Assembly (NCBI GenBank): GCA_002505765.1
Contig: DAVZ01000050.1
Location: 10,001-34,829 of the forward strand
Length of the DNA stretch: 24,829 nt
Reading direction: 5' to 3'
Origin: Methanobacterium sp. UBA176
Lineage (GTDB): Archaea > Methanobacteriota > Methanobacteria > Methanobacteriales > Methanobacteriaceae
Every line of letters starts with the position of its first letter. Within the stretch, counting starts at the first letter, position 1. Positions 1 to 7,241 of the stretch are shown here, piece after piece. The notes under the pieces were generated by a model that searched no databases, was not told the origin of the DNA, and saw only the letters and a list, made by a program, of their open reading frames with translations. Both the position numbers and the translations under genes were made by a program.

Positions 1-104
1 TGAGCATTTAACACTATTTTTAAGCTTACCTTAATTCATGAACAAATTTATACATACTCCTACGTATTCTTTAATTAACAAATCTAATTTCAGGTTTGAA
101 AATC

Positions 105-1169
105 ATGGGGATTCAAAATTTAATATCAGATATTAGAAAGAATGCCATTAAAAGGATGGATAGAAAATCACCTGCAGAATTATCTGCCACATGGTCATCA
201 AAAGATCTGCTCTATTCAGGGATAGGAAACGCTATTTTTATAATTTTACCAACTCCAGGATGTGCACATGCACTTTCTGAATCTGGAGGATGCTCTATGT
301 GCAGTTACATCTCAGATTCTCCCCTTGAAACTGTTTCTCCAGAAGAATTAATCCATATATTTAGCAATCTAATGAATAAGCATGAAGTAAAACCAAAAAC
401 TGCGCTTAAAATCTTTGTTTCTGGAAGTTTTCTAAATGAAAAGGAATTACCGAAAGATGCGCGTGATGAGATTCTTAAAATGATTGATAAGGAAAAAAAT
501 ATCGAAGAAGTTATTGTGGAATCACGCCCAGAATTTGTAAGGGAAGATGTGCTTCAGGAATGCTGCAATCTTTTGCCTGAAAAAATATTTGAGGTAAGTA
601 TAGGTTTAGAAAGCAGCAGCGATTATATCAAAAAATACAAAATTAACAAGGGATTTTTAAATGAAGACTTTGAAAAGGCAGTTAATAGCATTAGAAAGTT
701 GAAATCAGATTATAAAATAACATCTAAAGCTTATCTATTTGTAAAACCCATTTTAACTTCTGAAAAAGAAGCTATTGAGGATGCGGTTGCCTCTGCTAAA
801 TATGCTGAAAAAGCGGGAGTGGATCGGATATCATTTTGTCCGGCAACAATCCATAAAGGGACCTTTATGGAAGTTTTATGGCGTAGAGGTTCATATCAAC
901 CTCCCTGGATTTGGAGCATAATTGAAATTATAAAAAGAGTTCGAAATGAAGTTAAAATTCCTGTAATAATGGATACTTCTGGTTTTGGAAGTCGAAGAGG
1001 TCCTTTTAATTGTAAAAAGTGCAATAAGAAACTTAAGAAAATGATAATTGAATCCAATCTTAATCAGACGATTCCTGAAGAATTCCAGTGTGAATGTAAG
1101 AACAAGTGGATTGGAGATGTTGAATTTTCTGATTTTACCAGATCAACATGTAACATTTCCAGTAAATAA
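105..1169 (+). CDS. raSEA: Archaeosine biosynthesis radical SAM protein RaSEA
   Basis: Radical SAM enzyme that, in known archaea, works with the lysine transferase ArcS to make archaeosine at position 15 of tRNA. The cluster motif is an Elp3-like C-X9-C-X2-C (GCAHALSESGGCSMC, residues about 53-66 from this start). A TIM-barrel-like body follows (GLESSSDYIKKYKINKG, FVKPILTSEKEA), and the C-terminus has a probable zinc site of CKKC plus CEC. Length (354 aa) fits the family. A TTG at 96 is in frame, but ATG at 105 lies about 9 nt behind AGGT (92-95) and is preferred. ArcS is not in the window. The gene converges on the kinase at 1181 with only 11 nt between the stops, so the two transcripts probably overlap at their 3' ends. 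Family call is from remembered motifs, not a search. Confidence 0.88.
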   Translation: MGIQNLISDIRKNAIKRMDRKSPAELSATWSSKDLLYSGIGNAIFIILPTPGCAHALSESGGCSMCSYISDSPLETVSPEELIHIFSNLMNKHEVKPKTALKIFVSGSFLNEKELPKDARDEILKMIDKEKNIEEVIVESRPEFVREDVLQECCNLLPEKIFEVSIGLESSSDYIKKYKINKGFLNEDFEKAVNSIRKLKSDYKITSKAYLFVKPILTSEKEAIEDAVASAKYAEKAGVDRISFCPATIHKGTFMEVLWRRGSYQPPWIWSIIEIIKRVRNEVKIPVIMDTSGFGSRRGPFNCKKCNKKLKKMIIESNLNQTIPEEFQCECKNKWIGDVEFSDFTRSTCNISSK

Positions 1170-1180
1170 TAAAAGTGTCT

Positions 1181-2410
1181 TTAAATTCTTTCTTCATACT
1201 TTAATTCTTTAAATCTAATGCTGAATTGCGTTCCTTCCCCTTGAATCTTCGATTCACGACCCGAAAAATCTCTGATTTTTCGACGGCTTGCAGAAATCAT
1301 GGATTTTTGCTGACGAAAAACTTCGTTTCTCCGGCTTTTGTCAAGCCCTATTGTACCATCTAACTGGTTTATTAGGGTATTAACCAATTTTAATCCTAAA
1401 GATTCAGTATTTTTATAATCTAGATTTTCTGGAAATCCTATTCCATTATCCTTTATTACCAGGTTAATGTATTCATTTTCTAAATACAATAAAACTGTGA
1501 CTTTGTAATTTGAATTATTTCCAGATGCTTTATTTAAAGGTCTGTAATCTGGATCAGGGAAAGCGTGTTTAATTGAGTTAGTTACCAGTTCAGTAATAAT
1601 TAAACCGCAGGGTACCGATGTTTCCATATTCAGTTTTATATCCTCACAGTTAATTTCATAGCTTATTCTATCCTGATTAACCCCATAGGTCTGGAATAAA
1701 TTAACCATGATATTGGACAGATAACTCTCAAAATCTATTTTTTGAAGATTATTTGATTGATAAAGTTTTTCGTGGATCATGGAAATAGATTTAACCCTAT
1801 TCTGACTTTCTTTAAAAAATTCAATGGATTCTGAATCTTTAATATATGGAATTTGAAGATTCAAAAGGGAACTAATGATTTGAAGGTTATTTTTAACTCT
1901 GTGGTGAATTTCTCTAAGTAGTAACTCTTTTTCTTGAATTGCAGTTAAAAGTTCCTTTGTACGTTCCTGAACCTTAATTTCAAGGTTATCTTTAGCATTT
2001 AGAAGGATTTTTTCTGCTCTTTTTTGTTCAGTAATATCAGAAGTAAGTGTTACATACAAATTTTTGGCAGGTGAAAAGGCGGAAATCATAAAATAACTAT
2101 CAATTAAAGAGGAATATGTCTCATATTTTTTTATTTCTCCTGTAGAAACTATCTCGTTAACTTCATTTAGAAAAGAGGATATAGCTCGAGGACCATAAAG
2201 TTTAGTAATACTTTTACCGGTAAATTTTTTATTGAGGAACATTTTACTGGTTGAGGATGCGGGATTAGCGTATTTAATTATTAAATCAGCTACATTTCCA
2301 TTGTTATCATATATAATCCTGTAAACAGTAATTCCTTCCTGCATATTTTCAAATATGGTGTAATATTCACCACTGGTCAGTGAAAATAATTCCAGTCCTT
2401 CATCCATCAT
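1181..2410 (-). CDS. PAS-domain sensor histidine kinase (HisKA_2 type) with in-frame hairpin-array insertion
   Basis: Soluble sensor kinase with no transmembrane segment. An N-terminal PAS-like domain (about residues 10-130) ends in the typical DITEQKRAE, followed by a short coiled linker. The HisKA_2 phospho-acceptor motif EIHHRVKNNLQIISSLLNLQ has its histidines near 169-170. The ATPase domain shows an N-box (IITELVTNSIKHAFP) and a G1 box (DNGIGFP). It resembles the kinase at 15935 throughout, and both end in YEERI. Between LDKS and EGTQF about 32 extra residues (359-390; DNA 1241-1336) appear that the paralogue lacks. They are rich in R, S and K and are encoded by a chain of small palindromes. 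Reading frame and downstream strand are preserved, so the protein may still work. ATG at 2407 has better spacing to AGGT than ATG at 2410. No response regulator is nearby; the signal is unknown. Confidence 0.85.
   Translation of the reverse strand: MMDEGLELFSLTSGEYYTIFENMQEGITVYRIIYDNNGNVADLIIKYANPASSTSKMFLNKKFTGKSITKLYGPRAISSFLNEVNEIVSTGEIKKYETYSSLIDSYFMISAFSPAKNLYVTLTSDITEQKRAEKILLNAKDNLEIKVQERTKELLTAIQEKELLLREIHHRVKNNLQIISSLLNLQIPYIKDSESIEFFKESQNRVKSISMIHEKLYQSNNLQKIDFESYLSNIMVNLFQTYGVNQDRISYEINCEDIKLNMETSVPCGLIITELVTNSIKHAFPDPDYRPLNKASGNNSNYKVTVLLYLENEYINLVIKDNGIGFPENLDYKNTESLGLKLVNTLINQLDGTIGLDKSRRNEVFRQQKSMISASRRKIRDFSGRESKIQGEGTQFSIRFKELKYEERI
1241..1347. repeat. Palindromic hairpin array inside the kinase gene
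   Basis: Consecutive hairpins read on the + strand: GAATC/TTC/GATTC (1243-1255); GAAAAATC/TCT/GATTTTTC (1263-1281, perfect 8-bp stem); GCAGAAATC/ATG/GATTTTTGC (1290-1310, one mismatch in 9); GAAAAAC/TTC/GTTTCTC (1315-1331, one mismatch in 7); and GGCTT/TTGTC/AAGCC (1333-1347). The first four loops are 3 nt. The array coincides with the extra protein segment of the kinase and keeps the reading frame. It matches the style, and partly the sequence, of hairpins at 23417-23736 and 24660-24703. I infer a mobile or self-propagating palindromic element. Confidence 0.85.
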
Positions 2411-2740
2411 GTTACCTAATAATAACCTTAAAATTATTATAATTTTCGCACTATAATTCTAATAATACCTTTTTTTTCTCAAAATACGGGGCATAAATTA
2501 TTGTATATTTATTAATTACTTATATTTATTTTTTTCATATTATTTATTGGATTGTAAATTGATGATTGATTTACCCCTATAAATAATTAAATTAGTAGAT
2601 TAAATAAATAGAAAAATAAAGATTTAACTCAAAAAAAACTTTAAAGATTAAATTTACACAATACTGGTTTTAATTAATTTGTTTTGAATAAGGGAAAAGA
2701 TAAATAAAGAGGAATAAAAGTAAAATAAAACTTTATTCCA
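2411..2740. other. AT-rich intergenic region between kinase and MATE genes
   Basis: No coding sequence is visible. On the minus strand a TATA-like AAATATACAA (about 2499-2508) could drive the kinase. An A8 run at 2631-2638 reads as T8 on the minus strand, about 100 nt past the MATE stop, and may help end that transcript. The rest is simple A/T sequence. Confidence 0.4.
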
Positions 2741-4168
2741 TTATTTTGCAGGTATAGCCTCATATTCGGAAGATTCCTTAATATAAGATCTATTGAGACT
2801 GTTGATGTATTTGGTTGCCCAGAGATATGCAACTGCACATCCAATAGTACCACCTACTACAATTCCCCACCAAACTCCCTGTTCTCTAATACCAAGAATA
2901 AAGGTGAATACGTAGGCAAATACAGAAATAAATGCCACTTCTCGAATCACAGTCAGGATCAATGATGTTACTCCTTTTCCCATTGCCTGGAATACGCAAC
3001 TGGCCATTATTCCAAGAGGAACAACGATATAGAAAAGGCACATCACCTTGAGGAATTCGGCAATTGAAGGTGCCATAAATGCACTTTGAGCTGAATAAGC
3101 GAATATCGTGGCAATATTTGATGCAAATACGTAAGTCAGTATACCAGAAACTACTGCAATTAATATGCCTAATTTTGCAGAGTAATTAAGTGCAATAGAA
3201 AGATTATCATATTTTTTCGCTCCGTATGCTGCTCCTGCAACAGTTATTGCAGCGGTACCTATTCCTATTGCAGGAATCATGGCAATCATCACCACTCTCC
3301 AGCCAGCAGTATATATTGCTACTGCAGCAGTTCCGGCGCTTATTACGAGCATAAAGTTTAAGACTATTCCCAATACAGACATCACGAATGATTCTCCACT
3401 TGCAGGCAACCCAACAGCCAAAATATCCTTTATCACATTTAAATTGGGTCTGAAATCACCTTTTGAGAATGATACGTATGTATTACGTTTTACAATCAAC
3501 CAGTAAACCATCAGGCTTGCTGAAATTGCAGAAGATATCACAGTCGCCCATGCAGCTCCTGCAACACCCCATCCAAGGTAGTAAATGAATACAGGGTCAA
3601 GAATTATGTTTAAAACTGCAGTTGCTGCCATTGCATACATGGCCCTCTTAACATCCCCTTCAGCCCTTAATATTCCGGATGCTACGCTTGAAAATATCAG
3701 GAATATTAAACCTCCAAACACTATTTGACTATACTGAACTGCAAGATCAAATGATTCGCCTGCCCCCATTAACAGCAATATGTTATGAAGGAATATCAGA
3801 GTAAATATTGTCAAAACAACTGAAACAGCCAGTGTAAGGATAACTGCATGTATTGCCGCGTTATCAGCACCCTGTTTATTTTTTGCGCCGATACATCTTG
3901 CAATTAAAGAAGTTGCTCCTGCTCCAAGACCGTTACCAAGACCAATCATTATCATAAAGACTGGTGTGACAAAGCCTAAAGCAGCAAGGGCATTTGGACC
4001 AAGTCCTGCAACCCAAATACTATCTGCAAGGTTATATGCCATTAATAGGAGCATAGACATGATCATAGGTACTGAAAGTGCACGAATTGCCCTTTTTGGA
4101 TCTCCTGTGATCATGGAAATTCTTTTATCCAAATCTCCTTTAGAATTTTGATTATTATTCGAATTCAT
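2741..4168 (-). CDS. MATE family multidrug/sodium efflux transporter
   Basis: Twelve-helix MATE-type antiporter (475 aa, usual family size) expected to export organic cations or drugs across the cytoplasmic membrane using Na+ or H+. Two MatE halves are visible. The first starts at IRALSVPMIMSMLLLMAYNLADSIWVAGLG, the second near ILAVGLPASGESFVMSVLG, and both have the family's typical first helix. An in-frame TTG lies at 4189, but ATG at 4168 sits about 8 nt behind GGAG (in ATGGAGAAAAATA) and is the likely start. Immediately upstream on the same strand are a 126-bp repeat and a decayed marR gene, so the exporter may have lost a local MarR-type repressor. Substrate cannot be told from sequence. 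Confidence 0.88.
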   Translation of the reverse strand: MNSNNNQNSKGDLDKRISMITGDPKRAIRALSVPMIMSMLLLMAYNLADSIWVAGLGPNALAALGFVTPVFMIMIGLGNGLGAGATSLIARCIGAKNKQGADNAAIHAVILTLAVSVVLTIFTLIFLHNILLLMGAGESFDLAVQYSQIVFGGLIFLIFSSVASGILRAEGDVKRAMYAMAATAVLNIILDPVFIYYLGWGVAGAAWATVISSAISASLMVYWLIVKRNTYVSFSKGDFRPNLNVIKDILAVGLPASGESFVMSVLGIVLNFMLVISAGTAAVAIYTAGWRVVMIAMIPAIGIGTAAITVAGAAYGAKKYDNLSIALNYSAKLGILIAVVSGILTYVFASNIATIFAYSAQSAFMAPSIAEFLKVMCLFYIVVPLGIMASCVFQAMGKGVTSLILTVIREVAFISVFAYVFTFILGIREQGVWWGIVVGGTIGCAVAYLWATKYINSLNRSYIKESSEYEAIPAK

Positions 4169-4218
4169 TATTTTTCTCCATTTTGTCAACTTTTTAAGGA
4201 AAATTTAACGCATTTGTT

Positions 4219-4344
4219 TTATAGTATAGCATAACTTATTTACACAAATTATTTTTGGATAATTCAATAAATCACGTTTGTTTAAAGCACGATACGTTAA
4301 TTATAGAATTTGGAAAGTTTAAAACATTTGGTTATTCACTGTAA
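4219..4344. repeat. Dispersed ~126-bp repeat, copy A
   Basis: Runs from TTATAGTATAGC to TTATTCACTGTAA and aligns over its whole length with 20813-20944, with only a few substitutions and small indels (for example GTTTGTTTAAAG here against GTTTAATCCTGTTTAAAG there). It lies between the MATE start and the marR relic; its right edge overlaps the last codons and stop of that relic. Terminal inverted repeats are degraded in this copy. It could be a MITE-like element or a duplicated intergenic segment. Confidence 0.75.
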
Positions 4345-4766
4345 ATAGTATAATACTGATTATATTCATCTTCAGAGAAATAGAAGATAGTAAATCTTCC
4401 CATTCTTTATCTATTTTCATAATTTGAGTTACTGTTTCCTTTCCCTTTTTTAGTCAGATATATCATGTCTTCGCCGGTTTTCAGGATGGATTTCCCTAAA
4501 ACATATTCAATATTTTCCATTTCCTAAGGCCCGTGCAACAGTTCACCTATCTATGTGAAAATGATATGCAAGATCGTCCATACTAACACCTTATTCGCGT
4601 AAAAGCAGCATCAAGATGAGAATTTAACCTGCTGTAAGATCTATATCTTTTAATTTATCATTTACATACATCATTCGACTGCGAATCATAGAAATCATTA
4701 AACTAACTGGAATTTCTGAATCATCGCTTTTAAGTAATTTTCGAGCTTTATTACCTCATAATTCAT
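4332..4766 (-). pseudogene. Decayed MarR family transcriptional regulator
   Basis: On the minus strand, pieces in different frames add up to one MarR protein of usual size (about 144 codons). The pieces are an N-terminal stretch from ATG 4766, then SLMISMIRSRMMYVNDKLKD and IDLTAG. They continue with GVSMDDLAYHFHIDR (winged helix), TVARALG, IHPENRRRHD (wing), ETVTQIMKIDKEWEDLL and a C-terminal YTIYSE before TAA at 4334-4332. At least three stops sit where codons for Q, E and G are expected (TAA, TAA, TGA), besides several frameshifts, so this is real decay and not a single sequencing slip. It lies directly upstream of the MATE gene and on its strand, the usual marR-exporter arrangement, and was probably its repressor. 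Confidence 0.75.
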
Positions 4767-4908
4767 TTATAAAAGTAGAATCATTACTAAAGGTAAATTA
4801 TATTAATTAACAATTATTGCATTAAAGAAATAAAATTGACAAATAACATGATAAATTTCATAATTAAAGAAATTTTAATAATTTTAATAGATATCAATTG
4901 TATTTTCA

Positions 4909-4962
4909 GTATATAAATGTTGTCCTTGCAACAATTGTTGATACAACAATTGTTTAATGCAA
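4909..4962 (+). promoter_or_regulatory. TATA box and strong dyad upstream of the nucleotidyltransferase
   Basis: A TATA-like TATATAAATG (about 4910-4919) is followed by a perfect dyad: ACAATTGTTG (4931-4940), spacer ATA, CAACAATTGT (4944-4953). A further outer pair TTGCA (4927-4931) / TGCAA (4958-4962) flanks it. The dyad falls where transcription should begin, about 25 nt past the TATA box, so a repressor bound there would block initiation; a 5'-leader hairpin is the alternative. A similar dyad lies at 7218-7241. Confidence 0.6.
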
Positions 4963-5028
4963 CTAAAAATTGAATATATATTTGATTTAAGATATATTAG
5001 ATGTCTAATAATCAGAGGAGAGCAAAAA

Positions 5029-6315
5029 TTGATTGGAATAAGCGCTGATTTTGACCCTGTACACAATGGACACGTCAAATTAATAAAAAAAGGAAGAAAT
5101 ATTGCGGAAAAAACTGGAGGGGAAGTTGTAATCTATTTAAATAAAGACTACAGTGCTAATCATGCTCCATTTTTTGCTGATTATGAAGCAAGGTGTGAAA
5201 TGGCATTTAAAGCCGGTGCTGATAGAGTTGTACCCATAGAAGGTCTGCATCACTGCCTGACTCTTGCATATACCGTTCCAATCAGGATAGCAATGATGAT
5301 TGAAGACGGTGTTGTGGATTATGTTGATGCGGCAGATGTTTCAACCGCTAAAATTCAAAAATACGCATCATCATTTGTAAAACGAGGCATATTCAGTGGG
5401 ATCCCCCGAAATCTTCCCAACCGCAATGTAATACGCTGGTTTGCAGTAAACGAATTTTTATATAAAAAATATAAGCGAAAAATGAGATTTCACATCATTC
5501 CCGAACTTAAAATCGGCAGGAAAATCTCAGGAAGACAAATAAGGTCTAAAATAATTGAAAATAATTTCAAAATTCCTGATGAAGTAAAGATAGTTCTTCC
5601 AGAGTCAACAGTAAAGATACTGGAAAAGGAAATTAAAAGAGGGAATATTCCAGGTAAAAGAGATACAGAAACAATCACTAAAAGACTGAATACATATTCA
5701 AGACCAAATTTGCTTAATATTGCACATATAAATGCTAATGCGGCAGATGCTATAGTTAAAGGTAGAAGGTATCGAAATGAAGATCAGATATGGGCATCTT
5801 TAAGAATGGCAGGATACGGTCCGGTTCTTACCCGGCTTGCAATAAGTTCTGTTGAACAGAATGTGACCCGTAAAGAAGTCTTCGAGCTTATTAAGCACTA
5901 CGAAGCTGAAGGAATCATCCCTCCAGATCAGACCGTTGAAAGTGTGATTGAAAGGGCCTGGTATGTAGCATCAGAAATAGAAAAGGGGATTAAATCTTCA
6001 GATGCCCACGAAATGTTTAGAAAAGGTAAAAGAGGTTCTAATTTTCCAAAAACCATTGATGCAGGCATGCATTTAAGAAGTTTTGAGGTTGAAGACCTTG
6101 AAGATGGGATGGATGCTCTGCTTTATGTGGACAAACAGGAGAGGTTGAGATGCCAGATACGTACCAAAACACGCAAAATCAAAAGTCCTCTTAAATTACC
6201 TGCAAAGCATGCCACATACCTGCGGCTACTTATAGATTCTCACTTTATTCCACTTAGTGTCCATATAATAGAAAAAAAAGAGGGAATGAGGGTTAGAATT
6301 GTTATTGGGAAGTAA
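5029..6315 (+). CDS. HxGH nucleotidyltransferase-fold protein of unknown substrate
   Basis: A protein of about 428 aa. Its N-terminal Rossmann-like nucleotidyltransferase domain carries FDPVHNGH (residues 8-15), the ATP/CTP-binding HxGH signature. A later ISGRQIRSKI (about residue 165) resembles the second, ISxxxIR-type motif of this fold. The general plan recalls TmcAL (tRNA cytidine acetate ligase) and cytidylyltransferases, but the C-terminal ~230 residues (helical, then a basic segment with KTRKIKSPLKLP) are not familiar. RNA binding is only a guess. The start is chosen as TTG at 5029 because a strong SD, GAGGAGAG, lies about 6 nt upstream (5014-5022); the in-frame ATG at 4957 has none and overlaps the dyad. 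The gene ends 1 nt before the stop of the convergent HAD phosphatase. Confidence 0.7.
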   Translation: MIGISADFDPVHNGHVKLIKKGRNIAEKTGGEVVIYLNKDYSANHAPFFADYEARCEMAFKAGADRVVPIEGLHHCLTLAYTVPIRIAMMIEDGVVDYVDAADVSTAKIQKYASSFVKRGIFSGIPRNLPNRNVIRWFAVNEFLYKKYKRKMRFHIIPELKIGRKISGRQIRSKIIENNFKIPDEVKIVLPESTVKILEKEIKRGNIPGKRDTETITKRLNTYSRPNLLNIAHINANAADAIVKGRRYRNEDQIWASLRMAGYGPVLTRLAISSVEQNVTRKEVFELIKHYEAEGIIPPDQTVESVIERAWYVASEIEKGIKSSDAHEMFRKGKRGSNFPKTIDAGMHLRSFEVEDLEDGMDALLYVDKQERLRCQIRTKTRKIKSPLKLPAKHATYLRLLIDSHFIPLSVHIIEKKEGMRVRIVIGK

Positions 6316-6316
6316 A

Positions 6317-7126
6317 TCAGTCCTCAGAAAGCCATTTGAAAAATTTTTGGACTTCAGCAACACTTTCAACGTAATATGTTGCATTCTCTTTTACATAGTC
6401 TGGAATTTCCTCCGAAAGTACAACTATACCTTCTGCATCAATTTCACCATTTTCTTTAAGCTCTTTAATTTTATCAAAAACATCTGCATCTGTAATGTCA
6501 TCTCCTAAATATATGACTCTTTTAAGATAATGCTCGTGAATAATTTTCTCAAAAATTGTACCTTTACTGTGTTTAACTTTTGGTTTAATTTCAATGACCT
6601 TACGGCCCTCTGAAATTTTAAGGTCATTAATCTCTTCTATTTTGTCTATAGCATCTATAATTACTTTTCTTGCTCCATAAGGATTTTTACATAGTCTGTA
6701 ATGAATTGTTAAAGTTACACCTTTCTCTTCAAATAAAATATTGTCAATGTGGCATGATTTATCATTTTTTATCTTTTTTGTTACCTGTTTTATTAGGGGG
6801 ATATATTTTTTAACATCTTCTTCTACAAATGTACGGCCATTTCTCATATATTCCATGCCATGATTTCCAACATACATTATTTTATCTATTCCAATCATTC
6901 TTCTTATATCTACAATTGATCTTCCACTTATAACAGCAATGAGTTTGAATTTTTTACACATTTTCCTTAAGATTTCCTGCATAAGAGGACTTACAATTGC
7001 ATCACTTGGTAAATCTACTATTTCACTTATTGTACCATCTATATCAGTTAAAATTGCTGTATTAGTATCTTCCTTAAATCTTTCAAACTCATTCAAATGG
7101 TCAAAAAGGTATTTTAATTCTGACAA
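6317..7126 (-). CDS. otsB: Trehalose-phosphatase-like HAD hydrolase
   Basis: HAD-superfamily phosphatase (269 aa) of the OtsB family, which removes phosphate from trehalose 6-phosphate. Motif I is ILTDIDGTIS (Asp28, Asp30), motif II VISGRS, and motif IV YLGDDITDAD near residue 215; the C2-type cap includes VGNHGMEY and SEGRKVIEIKP with KHSKGT. The start is TTG at 7126, behind AGGAG about 10 nt upstream; no ATG offers a better start. No trehalose-phosphate synthase is in the window, so the true substrate may be another sugar phosphate, perhaps one made by the neighbouring mutase. A dyad at 7218-7241 lies 92-115 nt upstream. Confidence 0.75.
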   Translation of the reverse strand: MSELKYLFDHLNEFERFKEDTNTAILTDIDGTISEIVDLPSDAIVSPLMQEILRKMCKKFKLIAVISGRSIVDIRRMIGIDKIMYVGNHGMEYMRNGRTFVEEDVKKYIPLIKQVTKKIKNDKSCHIDNILFEEKGVTLTIHYRLCKNPYGARKVIIDAIDKIEEINDLKISEGRKVIEIKPKVKHSKGTIFEKIIHEHYLKRVIYLGDDITDADVFDKIKELKENGEIDAEGIVVLSEEIPDYVKENATYYVESVAEVQKFFKWLSED

Positions 7127-7217
7127 TCTACCAAATCTCCTGAATTAATATTATTTACATTTTCCAATATCTTATCAAGGGAATCTTAATTAAAAAATAA
7201 CATGAAATTTTACTAAG

Positions 7218-7241
7218 TAATTGTTAATACAATAACAATTA
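7218..7241. promoter_or_regulatory. Inverted repeat upstream of otsB
   Basis: Perfect 9-bp arms TAATTGTTA (7218-7226) and TAACAATTA (7233-7241) with spacer ATACAA. It overlaps the stop codon of the phosphohexomutase and sits about 92-115 nt before the otsB start. It shares AATTGTT(G/A)ATACAA with the dyad at 4931-4953. It may be an operator, or a 3'-end hairpin of the mutase transcript. Confidence 0.45.

Noticed and set aside
1181..2410. Kinase as pseudogene because of the insertion
   Set aside because: The insertion keeps the frame, all catalytic boxes remain, and the terminal strand after it (GTQFSIRF) is preserved.
4957..5028. ATG at 4957 as start of the nucleotidyltransferase
   Set aside because: It lies inside the outer arm of the dyad, has no SD, and adds 24 residues ahead of the domain; TTG 5029 has a strong SD.
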